Assembly: GCA_022821965.1 (NCBI GenBank)
Contig: JAJECN010000015.1
Coordinates: 1 to 54,784, forward strand
DNA from: Candidatus Poribacteria bacterium
GTDB lineage: Bacteria; Poribacteria; WGA-4E; WGA-3G
DNA: 54,784 nucleotides
Reading direction: 5' to 3'
This document shows, piece by piece, positions 7,088-16,412 of this stretch (positions within the stretch are counted from its first letter, which is position 1; the number at the start of each line of letters is the position of its first letter). The position numbers and the translations under genes were made by a program. The notes under the pieces were generated by a model that worked only from the letters and a program-made list of their open reading frames with translations, was not told the DNA's origin and did not search any database.

Positions 7088-9592
7088 ATGAAAGACCAGC
7101 TTTTTAATAGGAAAATTCTTTTTTCTTTATTAGCTGTTGTAATGTGTTTGGGATTTACAGCCATGAGTTACGGCGCAGCCGTTGTCTCTGTAGAGCCTGC
7201 TGAAGTAGAATCTCCAGCGGTGGGGGAAGAACTCATGGTGAGTATTAATGTAACGGGTGGTGCAGGAGTCGTCGGCTACCAAGCAACCGTAAACTTCGAT
7301 GCAACTGCGCTCGAATATGTTTCTGCTGCAAACGCCGATTACCTGCCTGCAGGCGCATTTCCAGTGATAAGACCTGGTGATGGCAGTGTATTAGTTGGTG
7401 CTGGTGGCGCAACAGCAGCCGCAGCCGCCGATGGCACGCTCGCTACGGTAACGTTTAAAGTCATTGAAGCGAAAGCGTCCACTATTAGCTTAACAGGTGT
7501 TGTTCTCTCTGATGCCGCAGCCGCTGAATTAGAAGTCACGACTATGGATGGCATGGTAACTGCTCCCGCTGCCGATGACGCAGTCGCTGACGATGCAGCT
7601 GCCGACGATGCCGCCGCTGATGCCGCAGCCGCTGACGATACCGAGGCAGACGATGCCGCTGCCGACGATGCCGCTGCCGCAGATGACACCGAGGCAGACG
7701 ATGCCGCAGCTGATGACGCTGAAGCAGATGATGCCGAAGCACCTGCTGAAGCACCTGCCCCTGAACCTGTCAGCCAGATGTTTGAAATTACACTCACGAA
7801 TCTGACAGAGGGTGTACACGGTGAGAGTGGACAAACGCTATCACCCGCGATTTTCGCAGCACACCCTGCCGGCGTTAAACTCGCCGTAGTCGGTGAACCC
7901 GCGAATGAAGCGATTGTCATGCTTGCTGAAGGTGGAAGTACCTTAGGACTTGAAGCACTTGCAGCGGCTGCTGGCGCGAACGTCGAGATCGCTATGAATG
8001 CGGATATGACGCGTCGGTATACAATGCCGGGTCAATCTTCGACGGTCACCCTAACTGCTGATATGGTGAATTCTTCGCTCTCTGTTGGCTCCATGTTGGT
8101 CTCAACGAATGATGCGTTCATCGCCGTTATTGACGTACCCCTCTTTGATGAAGCCGGTATGCCTGTGTCTGCAACCATTGAATTGATGGCTTATGACGCG
8201 GGTAGTGAAGATAACACAGAGATGGCTTCCGATATTCCGGGTCCTCTGGGGTTAGATGAAGCTGCGGATCCTGCGGGAAGTAATGAACGTGTTCCGACGG
8301 AAGGTGGCGTGATTGCGCCGCATGAAGGTATTCAAGGTGTTGGTGATGTTGGTGAAGCGTTTGCGTGGGAAGAGCCGACAGCGATGTTGACGATTACCCC
8401 GGTTGAAGCCCCTGCGGAACCGGTTGTAGAAGAACCGGTGGAACCAGTCGTAGAAGAACCGATGCCTGAACCGGTAGTCTATGGTTTTGATGTCACACTT
8501 GGCCCCGGCTTGAACATGATTTCTATTCCATTGATGCCGGAAGAACCTTACACAGCGAAATCACTGGCAGAAATGCTCGGTGCGACAGTTGTGATCCAAT
8601 TTGATGCGGCAGCGCAGAGTTTCGTCGGTTACACGGTTGCTGATGAAGGTGATGGTTTCGGTATTGATGGTGGTCAAGGTTATATCGTGAATACGCCAGC
8701 AGGAGCAATGGTGAAGTTCACGGGTGGTGCGTGGGACAACCAACCCGAGCCTCCGCCCCCGCCCCCGGAAGAACCAGCTGCTGATGATGCAGTCGCAGAC
8801 GATGCCGCAGCCGACGATGCCGCCGCTGATGACGCAGCCGTAGCCGATGCCGCAGCCGATGCCGCAGCCGACGATGCCGCCGCTGATGACGCAGCCGCAG
8901 ACGATGCTGATGCAGGCGAAGGTGATGACGCAGCCGCTGATGCTGGTGATGCCGCACCTGCTGCTCCCGCACTTACCACATTTAAGAGCGCGTGGGCATT
9001 CATCGTCACGAGTGACATCGACGGTATGGAAACAGGCACGACGTACACCCTCGTCGCAGAGAACCTCCGCACCGGCACAATCGCTACGGAGAACGTCACC
9101 AGCGACGTGAGACGCTCCTCTGCTGTCTGGGCAGATCTGAACCGTAAGAGCGTTGTTGAAGCAGGTGATAAACTGAAAATCGCGCTTTACGATGAACGTG
9201 GCACGATCGTTTCGGGTCCGTTCGAGCGGACAGTTGCGACGACAGATATCCACGATGCGTTCCTGAGTCTGGAGTTGAGGGTCGGTGATGTGCGTCCAGA
9301 AGATACGATTCTCGCGCAGAATTTCCCGAATCCGTTCAATCCAGAGACATGGATCCCGTATCAGTTGAACAAAGCGACTGAAGTGTCGATCCAGATATAT
9401 AATGTGTCGGGTCATTTGGTTCGGACGTTAGATTTGGGTTGGCAGCCGACGGGTTCTTATATGACGGCATCGAGTGCTGCATATTGGGATGGTAGGAATG
9501 CTGTAGGAGAACGGGTAGCGAGTGGTATCTACTTCTACACGCTGCAGACGGCAGACTTTACTGCAACCCGACGGATGGTTATTCTCAAATAG
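7088..9592 (+). CDS. Cohesin/spondin_N surface protein with C-terminal sorting domain
   Basis: 834 aa. Signal peptide 1-30. Residues about 31-157 look like a type I cohesin domain, the receptor for dockerins. An Asp/Ala-rich linker follows (about 160-222), then a bacterial spondin_N domain (about 228-440, beginning FEITLTNLTEG), a Pro/Glu-rich hinge, a small beta domain (about 490-555), a second Asp/Ala linker (about 560-628), another beta domain, and from about 741 the NFPNPFNPETW block with GRNAVGERVASGIYFY. That last part is the FlgD-Ig/type A sorting domain used for secretion and surface attachment in FCB-like phyla. Start supported by AAGGAG before the ATG. Likely an extracellular scaffold; the next gene encodes a dockerin protein. 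Confidence 0.85.
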   Translation: MKDQLFNRKILFSLLAVVMCLGFTAMSYGAAVVSVEPAEVESPAVGEELMVSINVTGGAGVVGYQATVNFDATALEYVSAANADYLPAGAFPVIRPGDGSVLVGAGGATAAAAADGTLATVTFKVIEAKASTISLTGVVLSDAAAAELEVTTMDGMVTAPAADDAVADDAAADDAAADAAAADDTEADDAAADDAAAADDTEADDAAADDAEADDAEAPAEAPAPEPVSQMFEITLTNLTEGVHGESGQTLSPAIFAAHPAGVKLAVVGEPANEAIVMLAEGGSTLGLEALAAAAGANVEIAMNADMTRRYTMPGQSSTVTLTADMVNSSLSVGSMLVSTNDAFIAVIDVPLFDEAGMPVSATIELMAYDAGSEDNTEMASDIPGPLGLDEAADPAGSNERVPTEGGVIAPHEGIQGVGDVGEAFAWEEPTAMLTITPVEAPAEPVVEEPVEPVVEEPMPEPVVYGFDVTLGPGLNMISIPLMPEEPYTAKSLAEMLGATVVIQFDAAAQSFVGYTVADEGDGFGIDGGQGYIVNTPAGAMVKFTGGAWDNQPEPPPPPPEEPAADDAVADDAAADDAAADDAAVADAAADAAADDAAADDAAADDADAGEGDDAAADAGDAAPAAPALTTFKSAWAFIVTSDIDGMETGTTYTLVAENLRTGTIATENVTSDVRRSSAVWADLNRKSVVEAGDKLKIALYDERGTIVSGPFERTVATTDIHDAFLSLELRVGDVRPEDTILAQNFPNPFNPETWIPYQLNKATEVSIQIYNVSGHLVRTLDLGWQPTGSYMTASSAAYWDGRNAVGERVASGIYFYTLQTADFTATRRMVILK
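7568..7748 (+). repeat. Asp/Ala-coding low-complexity linker 1
   Basis: Imperfect repeats of the GCTGACGATGCC type, encoding runs such as ADDAAADDAAADAAAADD with occasional Thr-Glu. An almost identical tract recurs at 8776-8962. The strong codon bias produces long open but non-coding frames on the opposite strand. Confidence 0.8.
8776..8962 (+). repeat. Asp/Ala-coding low-complexity linker 2
   Basis: Second copy of the Asp/Ala tract in the same gene, following the Pro/Glu hinge and ending in a Gly-Glu-Gly-Asp variant. Its similarity to linker 1 at DNA level offers a substrate for intragenic recombination that would remove the spondin_N domain. Confidence 0.75.
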
Positions 9593-9664
9593 GTATAGCA
9601 GCGAAAGTGCTATAAAGTGCGTTTTGGCGAAGTTTGCGAGCCAAAACTAACGCTTCAAAAGTAA

Positions 9665-9736
9665 AACGCCCCAATCTGCCGGTTTAGCTAACTGCGAATC
9701 AACGCCGATTAGCAGTCGGCGTTGGGGCGTTTTTTG
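9665..9736 (+). terminator. Strong intrinsic terminator
   Basis: AACGCCCCAA (9665-9674) pairs with TTGGGGCGTT (9722-9731), followed by a T run. An inner hairpin CGCCGA/TCGGCG sits in the loop. It ends the cohesin-protein transcript 70-140 bases after its stop codon. Because it lies only about 25 bases before the next start, expression of the dockerin gene needs read-through or its own promoter. Confidence 0.85.
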
Positions 9737-9761
9737 GTGTATACGCAAAAGGAGAAGTTTT

Positions 9762-11204
9762 TTGATCTATCGAAAAAATGGCTTACCTATTTGGGGCGTG
9801 CTTGTGCTACTTTTCGTTGCAAGCACTGGGAGTGCATTTGCGTTCTCTTTTGGTCCACCAGAAGGACTAACGGGTGCTTTTGATGAAGCCAACTGTACAC
9901 AATGCCACGCTGGCAATGCATTGAATGACTCAGATGGTTCGTTGATGCTAACAATCCCTGAAACTTATGAGCCAAATGAAGTCTATACGATTGTCGTCAA
10001 TTTATCACGCGCTGGACAAAGCCGTTGGGGATTTGAAATGACTGCGTTGGATGGTAACGGCGCAGGTGCCGGATCCTTTGAAGTGTCAGATGCAGCGAAT
10101 ACGCAGTTAAAAGAAAAAGACAGTAAGCAATATATTATGCACACTTCTGCGGGAAGCGCACAAGGAACTAATGATAAGAACCAATGGACTGTTGAATGGA
10201 CTGCCCCTGATACTGATATTGGTCCCATTACCTTTTACGCTGCCGGAAACGCCGCCAATGGTGATTTTACTGCCTCAGGTGACTATATCTACACAACAAA
10301 TGCAGAGTCAACACCGCCAATCCCGATAGTTGCTGGTGTATCCTTAGAGATTGTTGGAGACACGGCACTCTCTACGACAGATGCTATTGCAGGCGTGAGT
10401 TACACTCTCAAAGTCACGAACACCGGTAACATGAAGGATACGATAACGCTTGAAGCCTCAGCAGAGGTGGGCATTGAAGGTAGTGTGCTTGGCGATCTTA
10501 GCAAACGTTCAATTGAACTTGAAGCCGGTGCAGCTACAGAAGTAACGTTGAAGGTCGCAGGGGATTTCTTCGCAAAACCTGGCGATTATCCGATTCGTGT
10601 AACAGCAACTTCCAAGACAGATGGCACGAAGACTGCTGAAGTCGCGACCATAACGACTATAGAGGTGCCGGTAATCGCGGGCGTGTCGTTGGAAATTGTT
10701 GGAGACACGGCACTCTCTACGATAGATGCTGTTGCAGGTGTGAGTTATACTCTCAAAGTCACGAATACTGGCAATATGAAGGATACGATAACGCTTGAAG
10801 TCTCAGCAGAGATTGGCATTGGAGGCAGTGTGCTTGGTGCCCTCAGCGACAGATCAGTTGCTCTTGAAGCCGGTGCAGCAGCAGAAGCAACGTTGAAGGT
10901 TGCTGGGGATCTCCTCACAGAACCCGGCGATTACCCGATTCGTGTAACGGCGACTTCCAAGACAGATGGCATGAAGACTGCTGAAGTCACAACCATAACG
11001 ACTATAGAAATGCCACCTCCGCCACCAACACCTTGGGATGTCAATGACGACGGAACCGTGAATGTTCAAGATTTAGTGCTCGTCGCTAACGAACTTGGCG
11101 AGTCTGGGGAATCCCTTAACGGAGATGTGAACGGTGATGGCACAGTAGATATTCGTGATTTAGTCCTTGTTGCTTCGCATTTTGGTGAAGATACAAGTAA
11201 TTAA
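9762..11204 (+). CDS. Secreted CxxCH protein with reeler-like domain and dockerin
   Basis: 480 aa from a TTG start at 9762. AAGGAG at 9749-9754 with a seven-base spacer decides this start. Signal peptide 1-28. Cys45-x-x-Cys48-His49 is a c-type haem site just after it. Residues about 50-180 resemble the choice-of-anchor/reeler-like domain found with this CxxCH motif. Two near-identical repeats of about 113 aa follow (about 188-300 and 301-413, each opening VSLEIVGDTALST), resembling NEW3 Ig-like domains. Residues about 420-478 form a type I dockerin with two calcium loops (DVNDDGTVNVQDL and DVNGDGTVDIRDL). The dockerin suggests docking to the cohesin of the preceding gene; this pairing is inferred. 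Confidence 0.85.
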   Translation: MIYRKNGLPIWGVLVLLFVASTGSAFAFSFGPPEGLTGAFDEANCTQCHAGNALNDSDGSLMLTIPETYEPNEVYTIVVNLSRAGQSRWGFEMTALDGNGAGAGSFEVSDAANTQLKEKDSKQYIMHTSAGSAQGTNDKNQWTVEWTAPDTDIGPITFYAAGNAANGDFTASGDYIYTTNAESTPPIPIVAGVSLEIVGDTALSTTDAIAGVSYTLKVTNTGNMKDTITLEASAEVGIEGSVLGDLSKRSIELEAGAATEVTLKVAGDFFAKPGDYPIRVTATSKTDGTKTAEVATITTIEVPVIAGVSLEIVGDTALSTIDAVAGVSYTLKVTNTGNMKDTITLEVSAEIGIGGSVLGALSDRSVALEAGAAAEATLKVAGDLLTEPGDYPIRVTATSKTDGMKTAEVTTITTIEMPPPPPTPWDVNDDGTVNVQDLVLVANELGESGESLNGDVNGDGTVDIRDLVLVASHFGEDTSN

Positions 11205-11205
11205 T

Positions 11206-11397
11206 AGTTATCGGTTGTCGGTTATCAGTTTTCAGTGAAGAGGTCTCCAGGGGACAATTTCCGTCGTTCTGGAGTATACCAAGAATGTAAAGCATTCTCA
11301 CTGCGAAGCAAAATTTGGTTTCCGCGTATGGGAAACCAAATTTGGGGAGATTGTTACAAGAGCGTCTCTTAACCGAAAACCGATAACTGACAACTAT
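11206..11397. repeat. Heptamer inverted-repeat element 1
   Basis: Left arm of RGTTRTC heptamers (11206-11235) and right arm of the reverse complement (11371-11397) enclose about 135 bases containing an AAATTTGGTTTCC / GGAAACCAAATTT hairpin. Fills the gap between the dockerin gene and the first oxidoreductase. Confidence 0.75.
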
Positions 11398-11407
11398 TAT
11401 AGGAAAT

Positions 11408-12484
11408 ATGAACATGGCATCTAAATATCGCGTTGGAATTATCGGATGTGGTGGTATTGCCAATGCCCACGCCCGTGGCTATGAGGGCGTTGAGCAAACA
11501 GAGATCGTTGCACTCGCCGACCCGATTCAAGCAGCCCTTGACAAGTTCGCAGACACTTATGGCGTATCCGCTGAACACTGTTATTTGGATGCGCGTGAAA
11601 TGTTAGATAACGAGGAGCTTGATATTATCAGTGTCGCGACGTGGCACAAACTCCACGCGCCCATGACAATCGCGGCGTGCGCACGGAGTCCAAAGGCAGT
11701 GCTCTGTGAAAAACCGATGGGAGTTAGTCTCGGTGAATGCGATGAGATGTTAATCGTCGCGAGCCGGAACGATGTCAAGGTCGTGATTGGGCATCAGCGC
11801 AGATTTAATTCCGCGTGGACGGATGCCCGAAACCTTATCGCTGAAGGGGCAATCGGTGAACCGCAGCAGGTTATCTGTCACGGTGGACAAGGGTTGTTGA
11901 ATGATTGTTCACACCTCTTTGATATGATGCGCTATGTCAATGGGGACCCAGATCCGGAGTGGGTGATCGGCAACGTTGAGCGGAAAACGGAACGTTACGA
12001 ACGCGATATCCAAATTGAGGACCGGAGTGTTGGAATCGTAGGCTTTTCAAACGGCTGCATCGGTATGCTCACGCAGGAGATCGGCAGACCAAACTATCAA
12101 GGTGGCATCGTCTACGGGACAGATGGTATTGCCGATGTAACAGAGGGGCGCGTCCGTCTCCTGAATAATAAGGCTACCGACTGGGAAGAACGTCCGTCTG
12201 ATGGCGCGAACCAGCACGTCGCGCAGGCAGCTGAACTCGTTGAATGGATTGAAGGCGGTCCCGAACACCGTGGTGAAGCAAAGCATGGACGCGCAGCTGT
12301 CGAAATTATCATGGCGATCTATGAATCCGCACGAATGCACGAAGTCGTCCAATTGCCACTGCGGACACATGCCAATCCACTGGATTTGATGATTGAGAAC
12401 GGGGATTTGCCCATCGAACGCCCGGGGCGTTATGATATCCGTGCGTTTTTGTTGCACGGCGAATCAATGAAACCAGGAGAGTAA
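11408..12484 (+). CDS. Gfo/Idh/MocA-family oxidoreductase
   Basis: 358 aa. NAD(P)-dependent dehydrogenase of sugars or cyclitols. The Rossmann motif VGIIGCGGIANAH is at residues 8-20 and the CEKPMG loop with the catalytic-lysine region is near 100. The C-terminal domain follows, with LLNDCSHLFDMMRY replacing the usual DxGxHxxD motif. A cysteine where glycine is typical may alter the substrate site. Substrate unknown. No signal peptide. A modest AGGA site precedes the ATG. The ABC permease starts 27 bases downstream, so the two may be co-transcribed. A second family member is at 16413. Confidence 0.88.
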   Translation: MNMASKYRVGIIGCGGIANAHARGYEGVEQTEIVALADPIQAALDKFADTYGVSAEHCYLDAREMLDNEELDIISVATWHKLHAPMTIAACARSPKAVLCEKPMGVSLGECDEMLIVASRNDVKVVIGHQRRFNSAWTDARNLIAEGAIGEPQQVICHGGQGLLNDCSHLFDMMRYVNGDPDPEWVIGNVERKTERYERDIQIEDRSVGIVGFSNGCIGMLTQEIGRPNYQGGIVYGTDGIADVTEGRVRLLNNKATDWEERPSDGANQHVAQAAELVEWIEGGPEHRGEAKHGRAAVEIIMAIYESARMHEVVQLPLRTHANPLDLMIENGDLPIERPGRYDIRAFLLHGESMKPGE

Positions 12485-12511
12485 GAAGTCTCCTAAAAAA
12501 TTTAAAGAACC

Positions 12512-13747
12512 ATGCAGATTACGCAAGGAGTTTCTGTTGGCTTGACGGCGCTGAAACGTAATAAGTTGCGCTCCGTGCTAACAACACTCGGAATTATCAT
12601 CGGTATTGCGGCTGTCGTGGCTGTTGTTTCAGTCGGCGGCGGTGCGGAACATCTTATGCTCGCTGAACTGGAGCGAATCGGCGGCGCAGGTATGATCGTC
12701 TGCTTTCGGAAAGAGGCGTTTCGTAGGGAAGATGGCTCGTATGTTGAGAATAAGCATCCGGAGTATATTGAATACGAAGACCTTGATTTCCTCCTTGAAA
12801 ATTGTCCTTCCCTGAAATCGGCGACAGCACTGTCAGAGATGAATTTTACTGTGTCTCACAAACACGTTAATCAATCGCTTTCGGTTATAGGTGCTACACC
12901 CTTCTATGAAGAGGTTAATAACTGGTACATTCAAGGCGGTAGATTTATTACCGAGAGCGATATGGAACGGAGAGAACCCATCTGTGTCATCGGGTCTGAG
13001 GTCCGAAAAGACTTATTTAAAATGGAGGATCCGATTGGGCTTGAACTCAAAATCAACACGGAACGGTTCACCGTCATTGGTGTCATGGAGGAGAAGGGCA
13101 ATAGTATGGCATCCGAAGGGTGGGATAATCGGGTAATTATTCCGCTCACCACAATGGGGATCCGTTTTATCGGGCAATGGAAGGGCTGGATCTATCTGTG
13201 GGCGCAAGCCGAGAGTTATGAAAAAGTCGAACAAGCCGTCGCTGAAATCAAGGTCGCGATGCGCCAGCAACACGGTGATGAAAAATACTTTGAATTTTTC
13301 ACGGCGAAAGAGATTATAAAACAGGTAGGCAATGTCAGTCGAATTGTTCAGATACTCTTGGGCGGTGTTGCGAGTGTGGCTTTGTTTGTCGGTGGCATCG
13401 GGATCATGAATATCATGTTAGTCTCCGTGACAGAGAGAACTCGTGAAATTGGTTTGCGTAAGGCTCTTGGCGCGAGACGCCGTGACATTCTAATTCAATT
13501 CCTTATTGAAGCCATCGTTTTAAGCATTTGTGGTGGGCTTATCGGTATCCTCATCGGAAGTAGCCTCGCTTCTATTTCCGGTTTAGTTATTTCAAAACTT
13601 ATGAAGGCGAGTTGGCCCGCTGTTGTCTCCGTTCAAGCCGCGTTAATCGCGTTTAGTGTTTCCGGATTAATCGGCATATTTTTTGGACTCTACCCAGCAA
13701 ACAAAGCTGCAGGTCTCACTCCCACAGAAGCTTTGCGCCATGAATAG
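12512..13747 (+). CDS. MacB/FtsX-type ABC transporter permease
   Basis: 411 aa with the classic layout: TM1 at about 22-46 after the LTALKRNKLRSVLTTLGI entry motif, a large periplasmic MacB_PCD domain (about 50-270), and an FtsX domain with three C-terminal helices containing TERTREIGLRKALGARRRDI. Such permeases work with a LolD/MacB ATPase to drive envelope processes by mechanical transmission. No ATPase gene is adjacent. The nearest fitting one in the window is at 24137-24943 on the other strand, which seems to belong to another cluster, so the partner is unresolved. Confidence 0.9.
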   Translation: MQITQGVSVGLTALKRNKLRSVLTTLGIIIGIAAVVAVVSVGGGAEHLMLAELERIGGAGMIVCFRKEAFRREDGSYVENKHPEYIEYEDLDFLLENCPSLKSATALSEMNFTVSHKHVNQSLSVIGATPFYEEVNNWYIQGGRFITESDMERREPICVIGSEVRKDLFKMEDPIGLELKINTERFTVIGVMEEKGNSMASEGWDNRVIIPLTTMGIRFIGQWKGWIYLWAQAESYEKVEQAVAEIKVAMRQQHGDEKYFEFFTAKEIIKQVGNVSRIVQILLGGVASVALFVGGIGIMNIMLVSVTERTREIGLRKALGARRRDILIQFLIEAIVLSICGGLIGILIGSSLASISGLVISKLMKASWPAVVSVQAALIAFSVSGLIGIFFGLYPANKAAGLTPTEALRHE

Positions 13748-13875
13748 ATTTGTACCTAATTGTAATAGATTTCACTATTAACAATGCACCGTTAATAGGC
13801 GCGTGGGCAAAGTACACCATAGGCATCAATTTAAAAAATATGGTAGATTTTACAATTACTTAGACATGCTGAAGA

Positions 13876-13896
13876 GGCAAGGTTAGGAACCTCGCC
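13876..13896. repeat. Palindromic intergenic hairpin
   Basis: GGCAAGGTT (13876-13884) and AACCTCGCC (13888-13896) pair with one mismatch around a three-base loop, in the 233-base gap before the peptidase gene. It lacks a T run, so it is more like a dispersed palindrome than a terminator. A TATAAT at 13943-13948 downstream may be the -10 of the peptidase promoter, without a convincing -35. Confidence 0.5.
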
Positions 13897-13980
13897 AGCG
13901 GCGGTGGAGGTTTTCGCTTCTATTGAAATGTCAACTTAATTCTATAATTCACCATAAATGATCCTATTGAGGGAGAGGAA

Positions 13981-16212
13981 ATGAATGCTTTAACGTTTGA
14001 AAATTTGCTTAAATTTAACACATTTGCTGTGAGAGTTCCTATTGATATTTCCTCTGACGGAAATTGGATTGCTTACAACACGCGGAACCGTGAAGCGTAT
14101 GAAGGTGGCATCGGAGACTCAGCATATTCTAAAACAGGTGTGATGTTTGAAATGGTGCATGCTACGGTTTGGGTGACAAACACGCGGACGGGTGAACATC
14201 GTAACCTAACCCCGAACTGGGGATCAAGTTGGGCACCAAGATGGTCTCCTGATGGAACGCGTCTTGCATTTTTCTCAGACCAAAAGGGTAAACCTCACCT
14301 ATTCATCTGGAATCGTGAGACTGACGATATACAGGAGTTTACATCGGCAACTGTTCGGACAAACTTAAGCTTTGAAGTGCCTAAATGGACACCAGATGGA
14401 CGTTTCGTTCTTGTCAAATCCGTTTCTTCAGCAGATGTCCAAATCTTCGATGAATCCGTGAAAGACGAACCTCAAATTTCACCTGAAACTTTACAAGAAA
14501 CATCCTTTGTGGAAGTCAATGAGTCGGAAAATGGACAACTTCAAGGAGAACGACAAGAAATAAAAGATATAGAACGTAGAGTAGACTTGATTATCCTTGA
14601 TACTAAAACTAACAAGACCCTCTCATTGATGAAGGGACATGAGATTGCGAGTATCGATATTGCTCCCAATGGTGAGCAAGTGGCTGTCATGGTTTGTCCG
14701 GGGTATGAAACACCAACATCTCTACAGCTAGTATATGATCTCTACGTTTTGCCTCTGCCAGTGGAGTTAAGTGATGCTTCAGCTATGGAAATTGAACCTC
14801 TTGTAAGAAAAATTCGACTTCAAGATGCTGGTATTACTGTCAGTTGGTCCTCGGATTCAAAGTACGTGGCATGGACAACAGCAGGAGATCTGGCATCAGG
14901 AGATGCTTTTATTATTGACGTAGAAACTAATATAGTTCGTAATCTCACAGAAAGTTTTAATGTCAACCTTGGACGAGATTATCAACCACCTCTCTGGATA
15001 GGAGAAAGCGAAGCGCTCCTCTGCCTTGCGGAAGGCGAAATATGGAAAGTTCCCCTAAACAGTGGTAAAATACAAAACTTGACAAAAAACTTTGAGTTTT
15101 CCGTTCACGATGTATTCTACCAAAGCGAGGGGTATACATCTTGGGCGGTTGACAACGCTATCACGATAAAAGTTTATGACGCGAAACGGAAGTGTCACAG
15201 TTTTTATCGTTTCAACCTCACAGATAACACAGCTACACTTTTGCGATCAGAGGACAAGCACCGGACCACTCATACAGGTCGCTTTTATAAAGATGTGGCA
15301 GAGAAAACCGGAGAATTTATTTATGTTGTTGAAAGCAATCAAGAACCACCAAATATTTGGATGAGTGATGCTAATTTTGAATCTCCGTGGCAAATTACAG
15401 ACATTAATCCACATTTACAAACTATTGATTTTGGCAGAAGCGAGCTTATTGAGTGGACACTTGAAGATGGAGAAACGGTTAAAGGGATCCTCGTGCTACC
15501 CTCTGAGGCATCAGAGAAAAATCCTGCCCCGATGATTGTAAATGTCTATCCAGGAATAACACCTTCGACAGAAATCAATAACACCTTTGCTCTCGGCAAG
15601 GACGTGGGGAGTGCCCATCCGGGTATGTTTGCCTCGCGAGGCTATGCGCTTTTATTCCCTGACTTCCCCATCCAGAAGGTCGAGCCATACAAACAGTTTT
15701 CAGATGTTATACTTCCAGGTGTTGACGCAGCTATCTTGACTAAGAAGGTAGATGCCGAACGAGTAGGGGTCATCGGTTATAGTCACGGTGGATATGCCGT
15801 GAATGTCCTTATCACACAAACAACGCGATTTAAAGCGGCAGTCGCTTTTGCCTCTATGAGTAACTTAATCAGTGAATACCTTGTTAATACAGGAATTGGT
15901 CCCGGTTGGTACGAGACTGGAAGGGGAGGGATGGGCGGTACCCTATGGGAATTTCCGCAACGTTATATTGATGGTTCGCCAGTTTTCCATCTGGATCAAG
16001 TTGAAACGCCGTTGCTGCTTATTCATGGAGATCAAGATTTCGTACCCTTTGAACAGGCGAGGGAAATGTTCAACGGACTCGCGCGTCTTGGAAAAAAGGT
16101 TGTGTTGTTGAAATACAAGGAGTCAGCCCATTTTCTTGGCTCTTGGTCGAACGAAAAGCTCGCTGATTATTGGGAACGCGTCCTAAACTGGTTTGACAAA
16201 TATCTGAAATAA
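13981..16212 (+). CDS. S9-family serine peptidase (acylaminoacyl/prolyl-oligopeptidase type)
   Basis: 743 aa. The N-terminal part is a WD40-like/TolB-type beta-propeller (repeats such as APRWSPDGTRLAFFSDQKG near residue 83), about 1-500. The C-terminal alpha/beta hydrolase domain holds the triad Ser601 (GYSHGG), Asp686 (HGDQDFVP) and His717 (SAHF). No signal peptide, so probably a cytoplasmic oligopeptidase. The start at 13981 follows GGGAGAGGAA, a fair ribosome-binding site. Its base composition looks somewhat more AT-rich than the neighbours. Monocistronic by position. Confidence 0.9.
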   Translation: MNALTFENLLKFNTFAVRVPIDISSDGNWIAYNTRNREAYEGGIGDSAYSKTGVMFEMVHATVWVTNTRTGEHRNLTPNWGSSWAPRWSPDGTRLAFFSDQKGKPHLFIWNRETDDIQEFTSATVRTNLSFEVPKWTPDGRFVLVKSVSSADVQIFDESVKDEPQISPETLQETSFVEVNESENGQLQGERQEIKDIERRVDLIILDTKTNKTLSLMKGHEIASIDIAPNGEQVAVMVCPGYETPTSLQLVYDLYVLPLPVELSDASAMEIEPLVRKIRLQDAGITVSWSSDSKYVAWTTAGDLASGDAFIIDVETNIVRNLTESFNVNLGRDYQPPLWIGESEALLCLAEGEIWKVPLNSGKIQNLTKNFEFSVHDVFYQSEGYTSWAVDNAITIKVYDAKRKCHSFYRFNLTDNTATLLRSEDKHRTTHTGRFYKDVAEKTGEFIYVVESNQEPPNIWMSDANFESPWQITDINPHLQTIDFGRSELIEWTLEDGETVKGILVLPSEASEKNPAPMIVNVYPGITPSTEINNTFALGKDVGSAHPGMFASRGYALLFPDFPIQKVEPYKQFSDVILPGVDAAILTKKVDAERVGVIGYSHGGYAVNVLITQTTRFKAAVAFASMSNLISEYLVNTGIGPGWYETGRGGMGGTLWEFPQRYIDGSPVFHLDQVETPLLLIHGDQDFVPFEQAREMFNGLARLGKKVVLLKYKESAHFLGSWSNEKLADYWERVLNWFDKYLK

Positions 16213-16412
16213 CGTGAGTTTGACGTTGACTTACTACGAGCTGCCTTTTTGTTGGGTTTGCTTGCGCTTGAACAAAGTTCACCTATCAGTAAATATTAAT
16301 AATATATCTTTATATTCCACCATAATTGGGTCATAAACCAGAGTGGTTTCCAAGGACCACCCCATGAAACCACAAATAGGAATCCACGCGAAAAAGTAAA
16401 GGAATACATACG

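Noticed and set aside
7339-7920. Long minus-strand frames opposite the Asp/Ala linkers (also 8561-9415)
   Set aside because: They are translations of the low-complexity GC-biased repeat on the wrong strand (Ala/Ser/Cys-rich), with no start signal and no domain. The plus-strand protein has a signal peptide and clear domains.
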